Shown here: one piece after another, positions 1 through 10,232 of the stretch
Layout of the letters: every line of letters starts with the position of its first letter
Position numbering within the stretch: position 1 is the stretch's first letter
Source of the DNA: Platanthera guangdongensis
Lineage: Eukaryota; Streptophyta; Magnoliopsida; Asparagales; Orchidaceae
Length of the DNA stretch: 64,000 nt
NCBI GenBank assembly: GCA_039583875.1
Contig: CM077166.1
Span: 84,442,564 to 84,506,563 of the forward strand
Reading direction: 5' to 3'
Made by a program: the position numbers and the translations under genes
The notes under the pieces: model-generated
What the model saw: the letters and a program-made list of their open reading frames with translations, nothing else
What the model was told of the DNA's origin: nothing
The model's database searches: none

Positions 1-910
1 TTCGTTTCTCGAGAGGCCGGTACTTGTTCCCGAGTAGTGTGTTGATTCCCAAGAATGCCTTTTCTTGTACTCGAGAAAAAATTACTCTAGCTCTCGAGTA
101 ACGCTTCTAGTTCTCGAGAGGTCTACTTTTGAACCCGAGTAATTTTTGAGTTGTTCCTGAGTAATACTAGTCTGTTCTCGAGAAGTACCCTATTGTTCTT
201 GAGATATGCAGTTTTGCTCTAGAGAAGTCTTTTTAATTCTCGTGAAGGTTATTTTAATACTCGAGTAATCTTCTTCTGTACTCGAGATCTGTTCTTGTTC
301 TCAAGAAGGCCGTCTTGTTCTCGAGAACTGCCCTTCTTGTTCTCGAGAAGATCCACTTGTACTCGAGAAATGCCCTTGTTCTCGAGAAGTTTTGGCTCTG
401 CACTCGAGAATTGGGTTTTGCTGTTCCCAAGTGGTACTTCCTTTTGTGCTCGAGTAATGCTTTGTACTTTAGAAATAACTTCTTCCTTACTCGAGAAACC
501 TCTTTCTTCTACTCGAGAAAACTTCCTTCTGTTCTCGAGTAATGCTTTAGTACTCGAGTAATATTCTTTTGTTCTCGAGATCTGCCCTTTGTACTCGAGA
601 ATTGCCTCCCGGGTACTCGAGAAATTTCTCCTCCATTTCTCGAGTTACGTCCTTCACTCGAGAAATTTCCCTCTTTTCTCGAGAAATTTCACTTGGACTT
701 GAGAACTGCACACCTGGTTCTCGAGAAGTCCATTTCAGTATTCGAGAAGTCCTGTTGTTCTCGAGAGGTGTTTCTCGAGAAGGCATGTTATTCTCGAGAT
801 GCGTCTTGTCCTGTTCTCGAGAAATTCCTCATCTTGTTCTCGAGTGATCCAACCTTGCTCTCGAGAAATCCGTCCCCTCTTGAGAAATTCAGCTGCTCTC
901 GAGAAATTTT
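1..910. repeat. CTCGAG palindrome array
   Basis: By eye there are about 31 exact CTCGAG cores, most extended to TTCTCGAGAA or TACTCGAGAA, plus degenerate forms (CTTGAG, CCCGAG, CTCAAG). They are spaced about 20-45 bases apart by T-rich linkers. The array ends near 910 and a TATA-rich stretch follows at about 1000, so the layout matches the U3 arrays of other LTRs in this window. I infer that it is the 5' part of a plus-strand LTR cut by the window edge. The long open frames through it on both strands are low-complexity by-products and not genes. Confidence 0.85.
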
Positions 911-2156
911 TGCTTTATCCCGAGAATTCCGGTTCAGCCGACCCTTGACTATCTCTTTAAGTATAATGATCCAATATACTATTCATTCGATATAATCTAT
1001 ATATATATAAATAAGATAAACTTCTTCTTATCCTACTTAGGCCAATTTTCTTCCTTCTTCCCGAACCAGAGAGGCGTGAGCAAGAGAGAGAGAATGACCG
1101 TTTGTGAATCTTCCGGTGGCCGCCGACGGTGCTCCGGTGCTCGAAATCTTCAAAGAATATGGATCTGGAAAGCTCTCCTCAAGAGCAACGCCATCGTGGT
1201 AAAATCTTCCTCATTCCTTTAGGTTTTCTTGCTAGAGTTTTTGGCCCTAACTATTATTTTTTGCCATTTTTGTTAGATTTCATTTTCCCTCGTCTTTCTT
1301 GGTCCCGATCTACGCCGTGGTGCGATTTAGAGGTCTTCTCCGGTAAAATCAATGCAAGTGATGGTTTCCTCCTTCTCTTCCCTTCTTTAACCCGATTTGC
1401 AGAAGTTTCTAATTTCTTGTATTCATTATTTGCAACTTGTTGAATATAGTGTTGTTTAGATCACTTGTCTAATTCTATTTATAGTTTTCATGTTTTTGAT
1501 TTTGCTATCTTGCCTTGTTAAGTGCTATACGCTTTGATGATGTGGTTAAATCTCACCCTTATAACCATTCCTCCACGTTTATGTAGGATGTGTTAGAGTT
1601 TATTTCAGATTGTAAATTCTTCCTAAAGGTTGATCAACCATGTCAAATCTAGAGTTGTCTAGTAGAATCCGATGTGCCATTATTGTCTCGAGATCTATAT
1701 CATGGTTTCCTTTGTGGAGATGCTGTGGGGCGAGACAAGCCGCCAAGCACCGATAGGGTTGTGGTGTGCCCCTGAGCGCTAAACCTGGATCATTACGGGG
1801 TGTGACTTTATGATTTTATTCGTTGTTGGTGTTATTTGTGGGCGAATCCACTGCCGCTATGTTTGATCCCTCTGTTAGTACTTTGTGGGACTCTACCAGG
1901 TGTTTGGGCTTTTGTGATGTATGGTGGAGTATCCATTATGCCCCACATTTATGACGAATTAATATATCCATAGGGGTGTGTCCAAATGAGTTGACCACCC
2001 TGCCCATTTGGATTTTTGGTGGAGTTGACCACAAGTGGCTAGTAGAGTCTTACCTTCTTCTTGATGATTTAATCATGATCTTTTCCCCTTATGGCCTTGT
2101 GCATTTGGTGTAATCTTGTTGTACGTGACGCTTCACGTAAGTGTTCCCTTTTTGAC
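911..2156. other. Non-coding, probable LTR R/U5 body
   Basis: No recognisable protein. The 104-codon open frame near 1129 has no known motif and ends in T-rich sequence. The stretch lies between the palindrome array and TATA on the left and the C-terminal end of a minus-strand integrase on the right. I read it as LTR leader and U5 sequence in plus orientation, but no CA terminus, target duplication or primer-binding site could be identified. Confidence 0.35.
1000..1013 (+). promoter_or_regulatory. Candidate TATA box downstream of the CTCGAG array
   Basis: TATATATATAAATA lies about 90 bases after the last CTCGAG unit. A CT/GA-rich, leader-like stretch follows (about 1020-1200) with a possible splice donor (TGGTAAAA, near 1197). 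This is the U3-to-R arrangement expected of a plus-strand LTR promoter. Neither end of such an LTR is defined here. Confidence 0.45.
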
Positions 2157-2181
2157 TTGGTACCTTACTACTGTACTTTAT

Positions 2182-3246
2182 TTATGTATCTTTCCTTTGG
2201 TCTTGGGTTGGTTTGACTTCAACGTCTTCTATACGTATAGGCTTGACCTTTATCGTCAACTCGTAATCAACTAGCACTTGATCAACCGCAACTATCTGTG
2301 AAGGGTCTTGCACCGCCTTACGCAACACTGATACGTGGAACACATCGTATAGCCCACTCAACTGCACCGACAGCTTCAATCTATACGCTTCTTCGCCAAC
2401 ACGCTCCAGGATTTCAAATGGTGCAAGGTATCTCGGACTCAGCTTCTTCAAGCGTCGAACCCGCGAGACATCCTTGAACGGTTTGATTTTCAAGTACACC
2501 CAGTCGCCAACACTGAACTCCACGTTCCTATTCTTGGCGTTATAGTAATTTGACTATCTGTCCTGAGCGATCTTCAACCGTTCCTGAACTGTCCATATCA
2601 TTGAAGTGGCATCTTCTACCGCTTGACGTTTGCAAAGCTTCGACTCGCCCGTCTCCAACCAAGACAACGACGTGTGACACTTTCTCCCGTACAAGGTCTC
2701 GAAAGGCACCATTCCAATACTCGCTTGAAAGCTGTTGTTATACGTAAACTCCACCATATATTGGTGATCTTTCCACTGCTTTCCAAAATCTAGGACGCAC
2801 ATGCGAAGCATGTCCTCCAACGTCCGATTGACCATCTCGGTTTGGTCATCCGTCTGCGGATGAAAGGCTGTGCTGAACTTTAGCTTAGTACCCAACAGAC
2901 TATGCACCAACCTCCAGTCATTCGACATGAAGCATCCATCTCGATCACTAACAATGCTGCGAGGCACACCATGTAACCGTACAATATTCTCCACATAGAG
3001 TTTGGCCAACCTTTCCACCAGATCTTCCTTCCTGATCGGGATGAAGTGCGACAACTTTGTCAACCTATCTACGACAACCCAGATGGCATCGTTTCCCCAC
3101 TGCGACTTCGGCAAACCATGCACAAAATCCATAGATATGTCGTAAAAGTTCCATTCTGGGATAGGCAAGGACTTTAAGAAACCTCCGGGCTCATGGCACT
3201 CCTCCTTAACCAAGGCACAAGTTTGGCACTTGGCCACATAAAGTGC
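2182..3246 (-). pseudogene. Ty3/gypsy integrase remnant
   Basis: The C-terminal part of a gypsy pol read leftwards. It has the end of the zinc-binding region (KCQTCALVK), the catalytic core with MDFVHGLP (first Asp), VSDRDG (second Asp) and the PQTD...NRTLED block (Glu), then the LSPRY...FEILERVG...YDVFHVS C-terminal domain. One in-frame TAG at 2554-2556 separates two otherwise continuous parts. The 5' side is cut near 3246, where LTR-type sequence (TAACGCCCCC) begins, so RT and RNase H are missing. The typical chromodomain C-terminus (PLVKVLW) is not readable here. A dead fragment. Confidence 0.9.
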
Positions 3247-3250
3247 TACA

Positions 3251-4842
3251 GGTAACGCCCCCAATTTTCTGCGATTATTTAATTCTCATTTGGCGTTACG
3301 TTGACCCGTTTCCGGCAGGTGCTGTTTGTTAGAGCGTGGTCTTAGCTCTTGAGGTTCCTTGTGTGGATTGTTGGTAGCCTTTTTGGCAAGATCCCCTAGC
3401 AAGCCTGGTCTGTTTTGGTGACCAGTCTCTCGGGGGATGCTTGTGTTTTGGATTCGGGTAGTGATAACCCGAGTTTTGTTCGTCGAAAGTTGATTTCAAC
3501 TTCGTCGTTGCGTTCGTAGCGTGGGTATTTAGCTACGGTGTGAATTTCGTCGAATTCCGAGGTGGTTTGGTTTTCACGTTGTTTTGATGTGTTAATAATA
3601 ATGGATGTAAATAATTAATTAATGAAACTTAAAATGAATCCAGTGGATTTTAGGTGGCGGTTAGGGCTGATTAGACATGTCAATGCATATATATAGCCTT
3701 AATACAAAATCGAGACTTTTCATCGTCTCCTTCCGGGAGAGAGTAACCGCTGCCCTGTTCAAGAGTGGAAGAAAACCGGCGGATAGCCTTGCCTTCGGGC
3801 GCCGATTCTGGGAGCGTTAGTGGACGGAATTCGATTCCAAAAGCGGATTTGGATTACTCTTGCATAGACCTTCATTCCTACGGTAAGAGATTCAATTTTC
3901 GTGTTGTTTCTAGGGGTCTCGGAATTTTTAGTTTGACCATTTTCCGCCATTAAAATTCTAGAATTCCTGTTTAGGTGCTGTTGTGGCTGGAGCCGAGAGA
4001 GAGAGGAAGGGCTGTGCAAGATAAATCGCTGGAATTTGAGGCAAGTGGTGCTCCTACCCTTGCCAAGTTTTTCTTCTCTTTTTCATGTCATATTTGTTGC
4101 TATCATTCATGTTCCTAAGACTATTACTTTGCTCTGATGTTCTGTCAAAATCATGCGGGCCTTGAACCAGGAATGCTCCTTTATGTGCTTGCTAGAAAAC
4201 CGACACCCTATCGTATAAATTGGTATGGGACTTTTTATACGATAAGAGCCCTGCAAAAGATCCCTTGGCTTGTGTGTTTTCATATAAGTTAAGGTTACTT
4301 TCTTGTTCAGTTTTTCACACCTTATTTACGGCCATATATACTATAGAACTGCCAGATTAGTTCCGCCGCCATCTGGTTAATTGTTATTCTTCACCTTCAT
4401 GTCCTCTCCTTTCCTTCTCCCTACTCGGTGCCTAGGAGCCATGGGGGAAAGGGCGGGGGATGATAGGACTTAGTCTTTTAGACTAACAATTTTCGAACCA
4501 CATCATTTTAGGGGACCGTGGAGCCCAGCATGGAGGAGTAGCCCCGGAGGTCGGCATGCTTGGAGATGGGGCAGTCTAGTACCAGAGTTCAGACGGCAGG
4601 GACTGTGAGTCCTATTCGCTACATGTTTTAGTTTTGCTTCCGCAATGAGAGATTTATATAGAGGCATTGATGTACTGGGCATGAGACCAAGATTTTAGTA
4701 TTTCATTATATCTATGGACACTCCCATCGTGGAGTTTATTTATTATTTATGTGATTTCTGTGGACTTGCCTTTATTATTTTGCTACAATTGTGATCGATT
4801 TGGCCGACAGGATTGGCATTTTGTAGTGATGATCTTCCTTGG
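3251..4842 (+). repeat. Gypsy-type LTR D, left part (split by a copia insertion)
   Basis: This stretch joins 18028-18107 across the inserted 4843-18022 element. The joined sequence matches the reverse complement of the terminal part of the 41405 and 51795 LTRs: the GACACCC...GTATAAATTGGTATG block, the GGGCGGGGGATGATAGGAC block and the final GGGCCTAAGACCCC block. A TATATATA lies at 3688-3695. The start (GGTAACGCCCCC near 3250) is uncertain. U3 here (about 3251-4150) is unrelated to the U3 of the 5.3-kb LTRs although the promoter-distal parts match. Probably a solo or truncated LTR in plus orientation. Confidence 0.6.
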
Positions 4843-5738
4843 TGAAAGATATGGTACCTAAACACCTAGAGGGGGGGGGGGGGGGGTGAATAGGTGACCT
4901 AATCCTTTTTAACTTTTGTTTGGCAGCACAACAGCAATTTCACAGAATTCTACAGCTAACAGCAATTACAGCATATAAACAGTAATTCCACAGCACAGCA
5001 CAGCACAACACAGAAGACACACTAATTTATAGTGGTTCCCCAATCTTTGGGTACATCCACTTTCCCCCTTCGCCTATCTAGCAGTGTACTAGATTCGGCC
5101 AAACTTCTCCACTAACTCAGAACCCAACTAGGTTCCTACCTCAGGCCCAAAGCCTTACACTCAGCCAAAAGGCCTACACTCAGCCACCCAGGCCTACACT
5201 CAGCCAATTAAGGCCTACACTCAGAGTTCTTCAACTCCTACACTCAGGCAATCAAGCCCTACCCTCAGCCTTTATAATATAGGCTTACAATTCTCTCAGA
5301 TCCAATGGATCCTACAAGTTAAAATAGAAATACAATTGCTAACTCTACAACTCAGAAAATAAGAGAGGAGTTGAGAGATTCTTGAAGAGTTCTTGGAAGA
5401 ACTCAGTTAGATCCAAACTGACTTAGCTTCCTTCAAAGCTTCTTGATTAGAACTGAATTAGTCTGAATCTTCTGCAGTTGTTCCTTGACCTCTGCTTCTT
5501 GAAATCCAGATGACTCTGAATTCTTCTTCTCAGCCTTAGTTCCAAAGACTGAATTCTTGGTTGGAGCTCTCTCTCTCCAACTTCTTAGATCTGCCGATGA
5601 ACAGCAAGATCTTCTTGTGTTGATACTCAATATACCACTTTTACAAAGATCTGAACTCTCTCTGTCAAAAACTTTTTCAACCACTTCTATATTACTTCAT
5701 CTATCTTGATCAATCTCTGTCTGTAAACTATGGGTGCC

Positions 5739-5746
5739 TATTTATA
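5739..5746 (-). promoter_or_regulatory. TATA box of 3' LTR
   Basis: TATAAATA on the minus strand within GCCTATAAATAGGC, downstream of the palindrome array. Marks the U3/R promoter. Confidence 0.8.
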
Positions 5747-5902
5747 GGCTTCCTTCATGGTAACCGGCTGGTCCGGTTCATAACAGACTTCTGATATCTC
5801 TGACAGTTGATGTAGACCGGCTGGATCGGCAGCTGTCTTGTCAACCAGTCACTTCTTGAAATTCTCTAACTGTCAGATAGTGTCGAGACTTTCTGTTCTT
5901 AA

Positions 5903-6812
5903 GTGTCGACACTTATAGGCCAAGTGTCGACACATGTTGTGTAAGTGTCGACACAAGTCTACAAGGTGTCGACACAATTCCTTGTATGTCTCGACACAGA
6001 TTCTTCTGCATGTGTCGACACTGAAATTTAGTGTCGACACAAATACTTGTACTTCATTCTTTAACTGTATTCTTCTAAGTGTCGACACATCTCCTTTGTG
6101 TCGACACATCTTCACGTGTTAATACTGTCAAGTGTCGACACTGCTTCTTGGTGTCGACACAAGTCTTCACTTTTGTTTCTTCAGCTGAGTGTCGACACAT
6201 TCCTTTAGTGTCGACACTTGTACTTAGAATATTTTGTAACTGTTCTGTTCTTTGCTAAGTGTCGACACAGCTCCTTGTGTCGACACTTTCTTCAAGTGTA
6301 GAGTCTTCAATTAAGTGTCGACACATTGTGCTGGGTGTCGACACTTTCTTCAAGTGTTGACTCTTCTGGTTGTGTGTCGACACATTGTGCTGAGTGTCGA
6401 CACTTTCTTCAAATACTGACTCTTCAGCATAGTGTCGACACATTGTGTTGAGTGTCGACACTTACTTCAAATACTGACTCTTCAGCATAGTGTCGATACA
6501 TTGTGTTGAGTGTCGACACTTTTACTTAGACTCTGCAGACTTTTGCTGAGTGTCGACACAGCTCCAAGTGTCGACACTTTCTGGTGTAGACACAGCTCTT
6601 CTAGGTGTCGACACTTCTGCTAAGTGTCGACACAGCTTTTCTGCATACTTCTTCACTGAGTGTCGACACAGCTCCAAGTGTCGACACTTTCTGTCTGGTG
6701 TCGACTCTTCATTCCAGGTGTCGACACAATGACTCCAAGTGTCGACACTGCTTGTCTGGGTGTCGACACAAGCTTTCTCAAGTGTCGACACTTTCCCTCT
6801 GGGTGTCGACAC
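5903..6812. repeat. GTGTCGACAC palindrome array in 3' LTR U3
   Basis: I count 32 exact GTGTCGACAC decamers (SalI core, perfect palindrome) plus near matches (GTCTCGACAC, GTGTCGATAC, GTGTAGACAC, GTGTCGACTC). Spacing is irregular, roughly 20-60 bases, often as close pairs. The linkers (CTTCAAATACTGACTCTTC and similar) are partly repeated. The array ends about 150 bases upstream of the TATA box in transcription direction. Open frames rich in VDT and CRH peptides across it are artefacts of the repeat. Confidence 0.95.
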
Positions 6813-6957
6813 ATGGACTTAGAAACTTTTAGCTTCAGTCTAGTGAATACCTAACCTGCACAAGTAACTTAAACACACATCAAATACACTATGATGTATA
6901 TCATTGAGTTAGGTGAGGCTTCTTCAAATCAGGTACATTTGACCAATGTACCCAACA

Positions 6958-6968
6958 ATCTCCCCCTA
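6958..6968 (-). other. Polypurine tract next to the 3' LTR
   Basis: TAGGGGGAGAT on the minus strand abuts the TGTTGGG start of the 3' LTR. It is the plus-strand DNA primer site. The 290 bases between it and the extra ORF stop are AT-rich with no further feature. Confidence 0.85.
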
Positions 6969-7257
6969 TTTGGAGAAGTCATAACCCTTAGTCAATGATA
7001 TACACCACTTATAATTAAAAATTATAAAATGATGTAAAACAGGTATATGTCAACAGAGTTAAACTTAAACATGTAATAAAGCACACATGTATACTCATTC
7101 AGCATTACAGAACAAACAAGAATTAGACACATTCATCTGAACAATCATGAAATTTATTTAACAAAAATTGTTCAAACATTGTTGTTAATACATTTTCAAT
7201 GATTTACACAAAATGTTTGATGTAACAGATTACAACATTCTTCAGTTTAATCTTAGT

Positions 7258-10080
7258 CTAATTCTGCTCTGGTTCTTTTATGACTATGCCCTTTCCAGCT
7301 TGCACTTTGGCCTTTACAGCAGCAGCAGCAGCAGGCTCAGCATCAGCAGGCTTCTTCCCTTTGGAGTCCTTCTTCTTCTGTTCTTCAGCCTTGATTTTTT
7401 GCCTCTCAAAGTAATGATAGGGCTTAGGAAAGTACTTGCTAGGCTCCACAGCTGTTGGAGGTAGCTTTCCTAACTTAGCCTTCCTTCTATGTTGGACAAT
7501 GGCTTCCTGCCTACTCTCATGCTTCCTCCATTCTGCCTCTGAGAACCACTTGTTCCTCTCATGGGCATTGTCCTTGGCTGCTTTCCAGGCTGTGAGAATG
7601 ATGTTCCTAGAAGTAGGACTCCACTGTTCAAAATCTGGTTTTTGCTCAGCAAGTTCCCTGAACTTCTTCTTTGATAGTCTAGTCTCTTCTTCTTTGTCCA
7701 AAGCCTCTTGCATAGCTGCTGTAATAGGTTGAACAACCTTTTCCAGAACAATATTAGGCTTACCAGCAGTTGGACTATACATTGTGCTTACATCAGCATG
7801 AACCATGTCAAAATCTGGAGGTGGATAGATCACCTGAGCTACTTCCTGTTGCTCACCTCCAAGATATGCACTTTGAATACCAGATTCAGCTACATTGTCA
7901 TCATCACACAGGGGAGGATAGCCCAGTGTAGCTCTGATGGAATTAGAAATCCATTTGGCATGGTCAGAGCTAGCTTTGACTAACACCCTCTCCCCCTTTA
8001 TGACTTCTTGGGCTACATGATCTCTCACATCATCCTTTTGGAATCTAATCTGACTGTCCAAGTACCTGATTCCTTCCTTAAAATAAGGTCTAAGCTTTGT
8101 AAGCTGTTCAGAAATGACCTTCTGTGAATCTTTAATGGCAGTCTTGACAGCAGCAAGTTCTTCTTGAAAAGCTTTATCAAATTCAGCCTTGGCAGCATCA
8201 GTAGAAGTAGATGGATCAGCAGACTTATTCTTTAATTCAGTCACTATAGCATTGTGGGAGGCTGTCAGATTATCATTCATTCTCAATTGATTTTCCAGCA
8301 CATAGCCTTGCTTCTGTGCTATATCATCTACTTGAGACTTTATTTTCTCCTGGTGAGTTGCCAAATAGACCACTGCATTACCACCCTTGTGGAAGCAGTC
8401 AGTCATTTCCTTCTTATTCAAATTCATTTCAAACCTTATTGATTTGATATCTTGAGCTAGATCAAATTGTAGGGACTTGTGGCCTTCATCAATATATGTC
8501 TCTATAGCCCTTCTTTGCTCATCCAGCTTAACTTGCATTGCTACCATTAAGCCACTGTAATCTGTTGATGGAGCTTGTTGAATTAGAGAGTGTTGAGCAA
8601 CTGTTTGTAGAGCCTTCTTGTAGCTCTGACTCCTTATTTTGAAAACAAAGAATTGTTTCTTCTTAGCTTGCTGAGTTTCATCATCCTCAGACTCTGAAGT
8701 GCTGGCAATATCAACCCTGTCCTTAGGGCTTGATGGTTTTTCAGTTTGCACATCTTGTGCCTTCTCAGTATCTAGCCTTATAGGCTCTTCCTGAACTTCC
8801 AGGTTCTCCCCCTCAACAGCAGCACCCTTCTCTTCATCAGCAGCAGTCTTGTCCATGTCAAAGTCCTCTTGATCTAGATTCAGAAAGAGGTCTTCCATTG
8901 TATATTCTGGGGGTGACTGAACAGGAGATGTACTGTGTTCATCAGCTACAACAGATGTGTCTTGGAGAACAACATCTGGTTCTTGAGTTGCTTGCTGATT
9001 TTGCTGATGGTCATCAGACAAATCAGAATTTATTATAGAAAAATTGAAAGTATTAAGGTCAACAAGTACCTCTTGGATGAGGATGGTGGCTTGCTCACTC
9101 TCCAGTGTAGATGGTTCTGCTACACCTGGAAGCTCCCCCTGGCTTGGATCCCTAGGGATGGGGCTAGTGTGAGGCAGCTCCCCCTGAATCTCAGCCACAT
9201 CTTGACCAGCAGGGGTCTTTTCTACTATCTCCTCCTCTTGCTCATCAGGTGTAAACACCACCTGTTCTTCACTCTCAGAACTGCTTGAGGACACTTGTGT
9301 CACAACAGCAGTTTTTCTTTTCTTCCTGGGAGGAGAATCTTTCTTAGTAACTTGTTTCTCAGGGGTGGTCAATTCCTTTGACAGCACCCTTTCCCACCTG
9401 GAGAAGATCCTCATGTCCATCCTTCTCATGTGGTTGATTTTAGCTCCAGCAGCAGTGCTCATTACCTCTGGAATTGATCCAGCCAGGTAGAGACTTAATA
9501 TCCTGCCCAGATTGGGCTTCTTCAGACTTTCCTTTATCTTCTCAAAGATAACCATTGACCAATCTGTTCTTAGGTTGAAGATAATTCTGGTCATGACATT
9601 GAACATGGAGGCTGACACCCTGTCATGCCCTCCAGTTTTACTGAGAATGACCTTGCCTACTATCTCTGACAGAAATTTTCCTTGAATGTTCATGCCTTTT
9701 CTGTTAAAGACAGAACCTATTTTCATCTTAGAATCAAGACCACACCAGACCAAAGCTTCCCTGGTCTTGGATGTAGAAATTTCTTCTTCTTCTTGAGTCT
9801 TAGGTAGCTGAAGTACCTTTCTCAGACTTTTGGGTGATACCTTGACCTTGGTTCCATGCACTCTGGATTTGATTCTGTATCCAGAGTCATCCACAGTTGC
9901 TCCAGTAAGAAATTCAAGCACCTCTTTCTTCCATATCTTGGATGGTTCTGAAACCAAGAACTCCAATCCTGAATCGGTGACTAGGGTTACCACCGACTTG
10001 ATTTCTTGATCGCCATCGTCAAAAGCACCTCGCACGAGCTCATACCCTTCGTTAACATTCTCCTCGAGCTTGGGAGCCAT
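7258..10080 (-). CDS. Extra ORF in the env-like position of a Sirevirus-like element
   Basis: 940 codons from the ATG at 10080 (AAACCCTA-ATGGCT context). The frame is open 28 codons further upstream, but that part runs through palindrome units and lies in the likely leader. No retroelement enzyme motif is recognised. Residues 1-240 look globular (KVKVSPKSLRKVLQLPK, FNVMTRIIFNLRTDWS) and may belong to the poorly understood plant-transposon-associated domain group; this is tentative. A basic nuclear-localisation-like PPRKKRKT lies at about 250-256. A long acidic Ser/Glu/Gln-rich part follows, then a probable coiled coil (about 500-700) and a Lys/Ala-rich tail. I see no signal peptide or membrane helix, so a true envelope role is doubtful. 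It is intact while pol is broken. Confidence 0.8.
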   Translation of the reverse strand: MAPKLEENVNEGYELVRGAFDDGDQEIKSVVTLVTDSGLEFLVSEPSKIWKKEVLEFLTGATVDDSGYRIKSRVHGTKVKVSPKSLRKVLQLPKTQEEEEISTSKTREALVWCGLDSKMKIGSVFNRKGMNIQGKFLSEIVGKVILSKTGGHDRVSASMFNVMTRIIFNLRTDWSMVIFEKIKESLKKPNLGRILSLYLAGSIPEVMSTAAGAKINHMRRMDMRIFSRWERVLSKELTTPEKQVTKKDSPPRKKRKTAVVTQVSSSSSESEEQVVFTPDEQEEEIVEKTPAGQDVAEIQGELPHTSPIPRDPSQGELPGVAEPSTLESEQATILIQEVLVDLNTFNFSIINSDLSDDHQQNQQATQEPDVVLQDTSVVADEHSTSPVQSPPEYTMEDLFLNLDQEDFDMDKTAADEEKGAAVEGENLEVQEEPIRLDTEKAQDVQTEKPSSPKDRVDIASTSESEDDETQQAKKKQFFVFKIRSQSYKKALQTVAQHSLIQQAPSTDYSGLMVAMQVKLDEQRRAIETYIDEGHKSLQFDLAQDIKSIRFEMNLNKKEMTDCFHKGGNAVVYLATHQEKIKSQVDDIAQKQGYVLENQLRMNDNLTASHNAIVTELKNKSADPSTSTDAAKAEFDKAFQEELAAVKTAIKDSQKVISEQLTKLRPYFKEGIRYLDSQIRFQKDDVRDHVAQEVIKGERVLVKASSDHAKWISNSIRATLGYPPLCDDDNVAESGIQSAYLGGEQQEVAQVIYPPPDFDMVHADVSTMYSPTAGKPNIVLEKVVQPITAAMQEALDKEEETRLSKKKFRELAEQKPDFEQWSPTSRNIILTAWKAAKDNAHERNKWFSEAEWRKHESRQEAIVQHRRKAKLGKLPPTAVEPSKYFPKPYHYFERQKIKAEEQKKKDSKGKKPADAEPAAAAAVKAKVQAGKGIVIKEPEQN

Positions 10081-10179
10081 TAGGGTTTGAAGATTTAGTC
10101 TTGAGAAGAGAGAAATGTCGACACAAGAGTTTTGGTCTCGAAACTTTTGAAAGCGTGTCGACAAACAAAGACAGAATCC

Positions 10180-10187
10180 TATTTATA
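10180..10187 (-). promoter_or_regulatory. Internal TATA box for the extra ORF
   Basis: TATAAATA on the minus strand (context AAGGTATAAATAGGATT), 100 bases upstream of the ATG at 10080. With the array upstream and the leader ending AAACCCTA-ATGGCT it looks like a complete plant promoter. The same order, array then TATAAATA, occurs in this element's LTRs. Promoter activity is inferred. Confidence 0.7.
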
Positions 10188-10232
10188 CCTTTCTGGTTTG
10201 AAGACGAATAGGCGGGATAGCGAGCTAAACAT

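Larger units (their letters stand above)
4843..6957 (-). repeat. 3' LTR of the Sirevirus-like element
   Basis: Read on the minus strand it begins TGTTGGGTACATTGG at 6957 and ends CTTTCA at 4843 (2,115 bases). U3 holds a GTGTCGACAC array (5903-6812) and then a TATA box at 5739-5746. CAGCACAGCA repeats and a run of about 18 G/C near 4869-4887 lie in R/U5. The run is 9-10 bases in the 5' copy, and this explains most of the length difference between the two LTRs. Confidence 0.93.

Noticed and set aside
295..847. Overlapping open frames on both strands in the CTCGAG array
   Set aside because: Low-complexity peptides (repeated SRE, LEK) produced by the array; no start context or homology.
1129..1443. 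104-codon ORF near a candidate leader, possible host gene exon
   Set aside because: No domain or homology, and the position fits an LTR leader downstream of a TATA box.
5903..6812. CRISPR-like look (short repeats at 20-60-base spacing)
   Set aside because: Repeat units of only 10 bases, palindromic and imperfect, with irregular and partly repeated linkers, inside plant LTRs, and no cas genes.
5873..6854. Several 60-96-codon frames with repeated VDT/CRH peptides, also at 16938-17919
   Set aside because: Direct consequence of the GTGTCGACAC repeats in an LTR U3; identical in both LTR copies and unrelated to any protein.
7436..9288. Plus-strand ORFs opposite the extra ORF
   Set aside because: Shadows of the minus-strand coding frame.
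10081..10164. 28 extra N-terminal codons on the extra ORF
   Set aside because: They run through palindrome units in the presumed leader; the ATG at 10080 has the better context and follows the TATA box at a normal distance.
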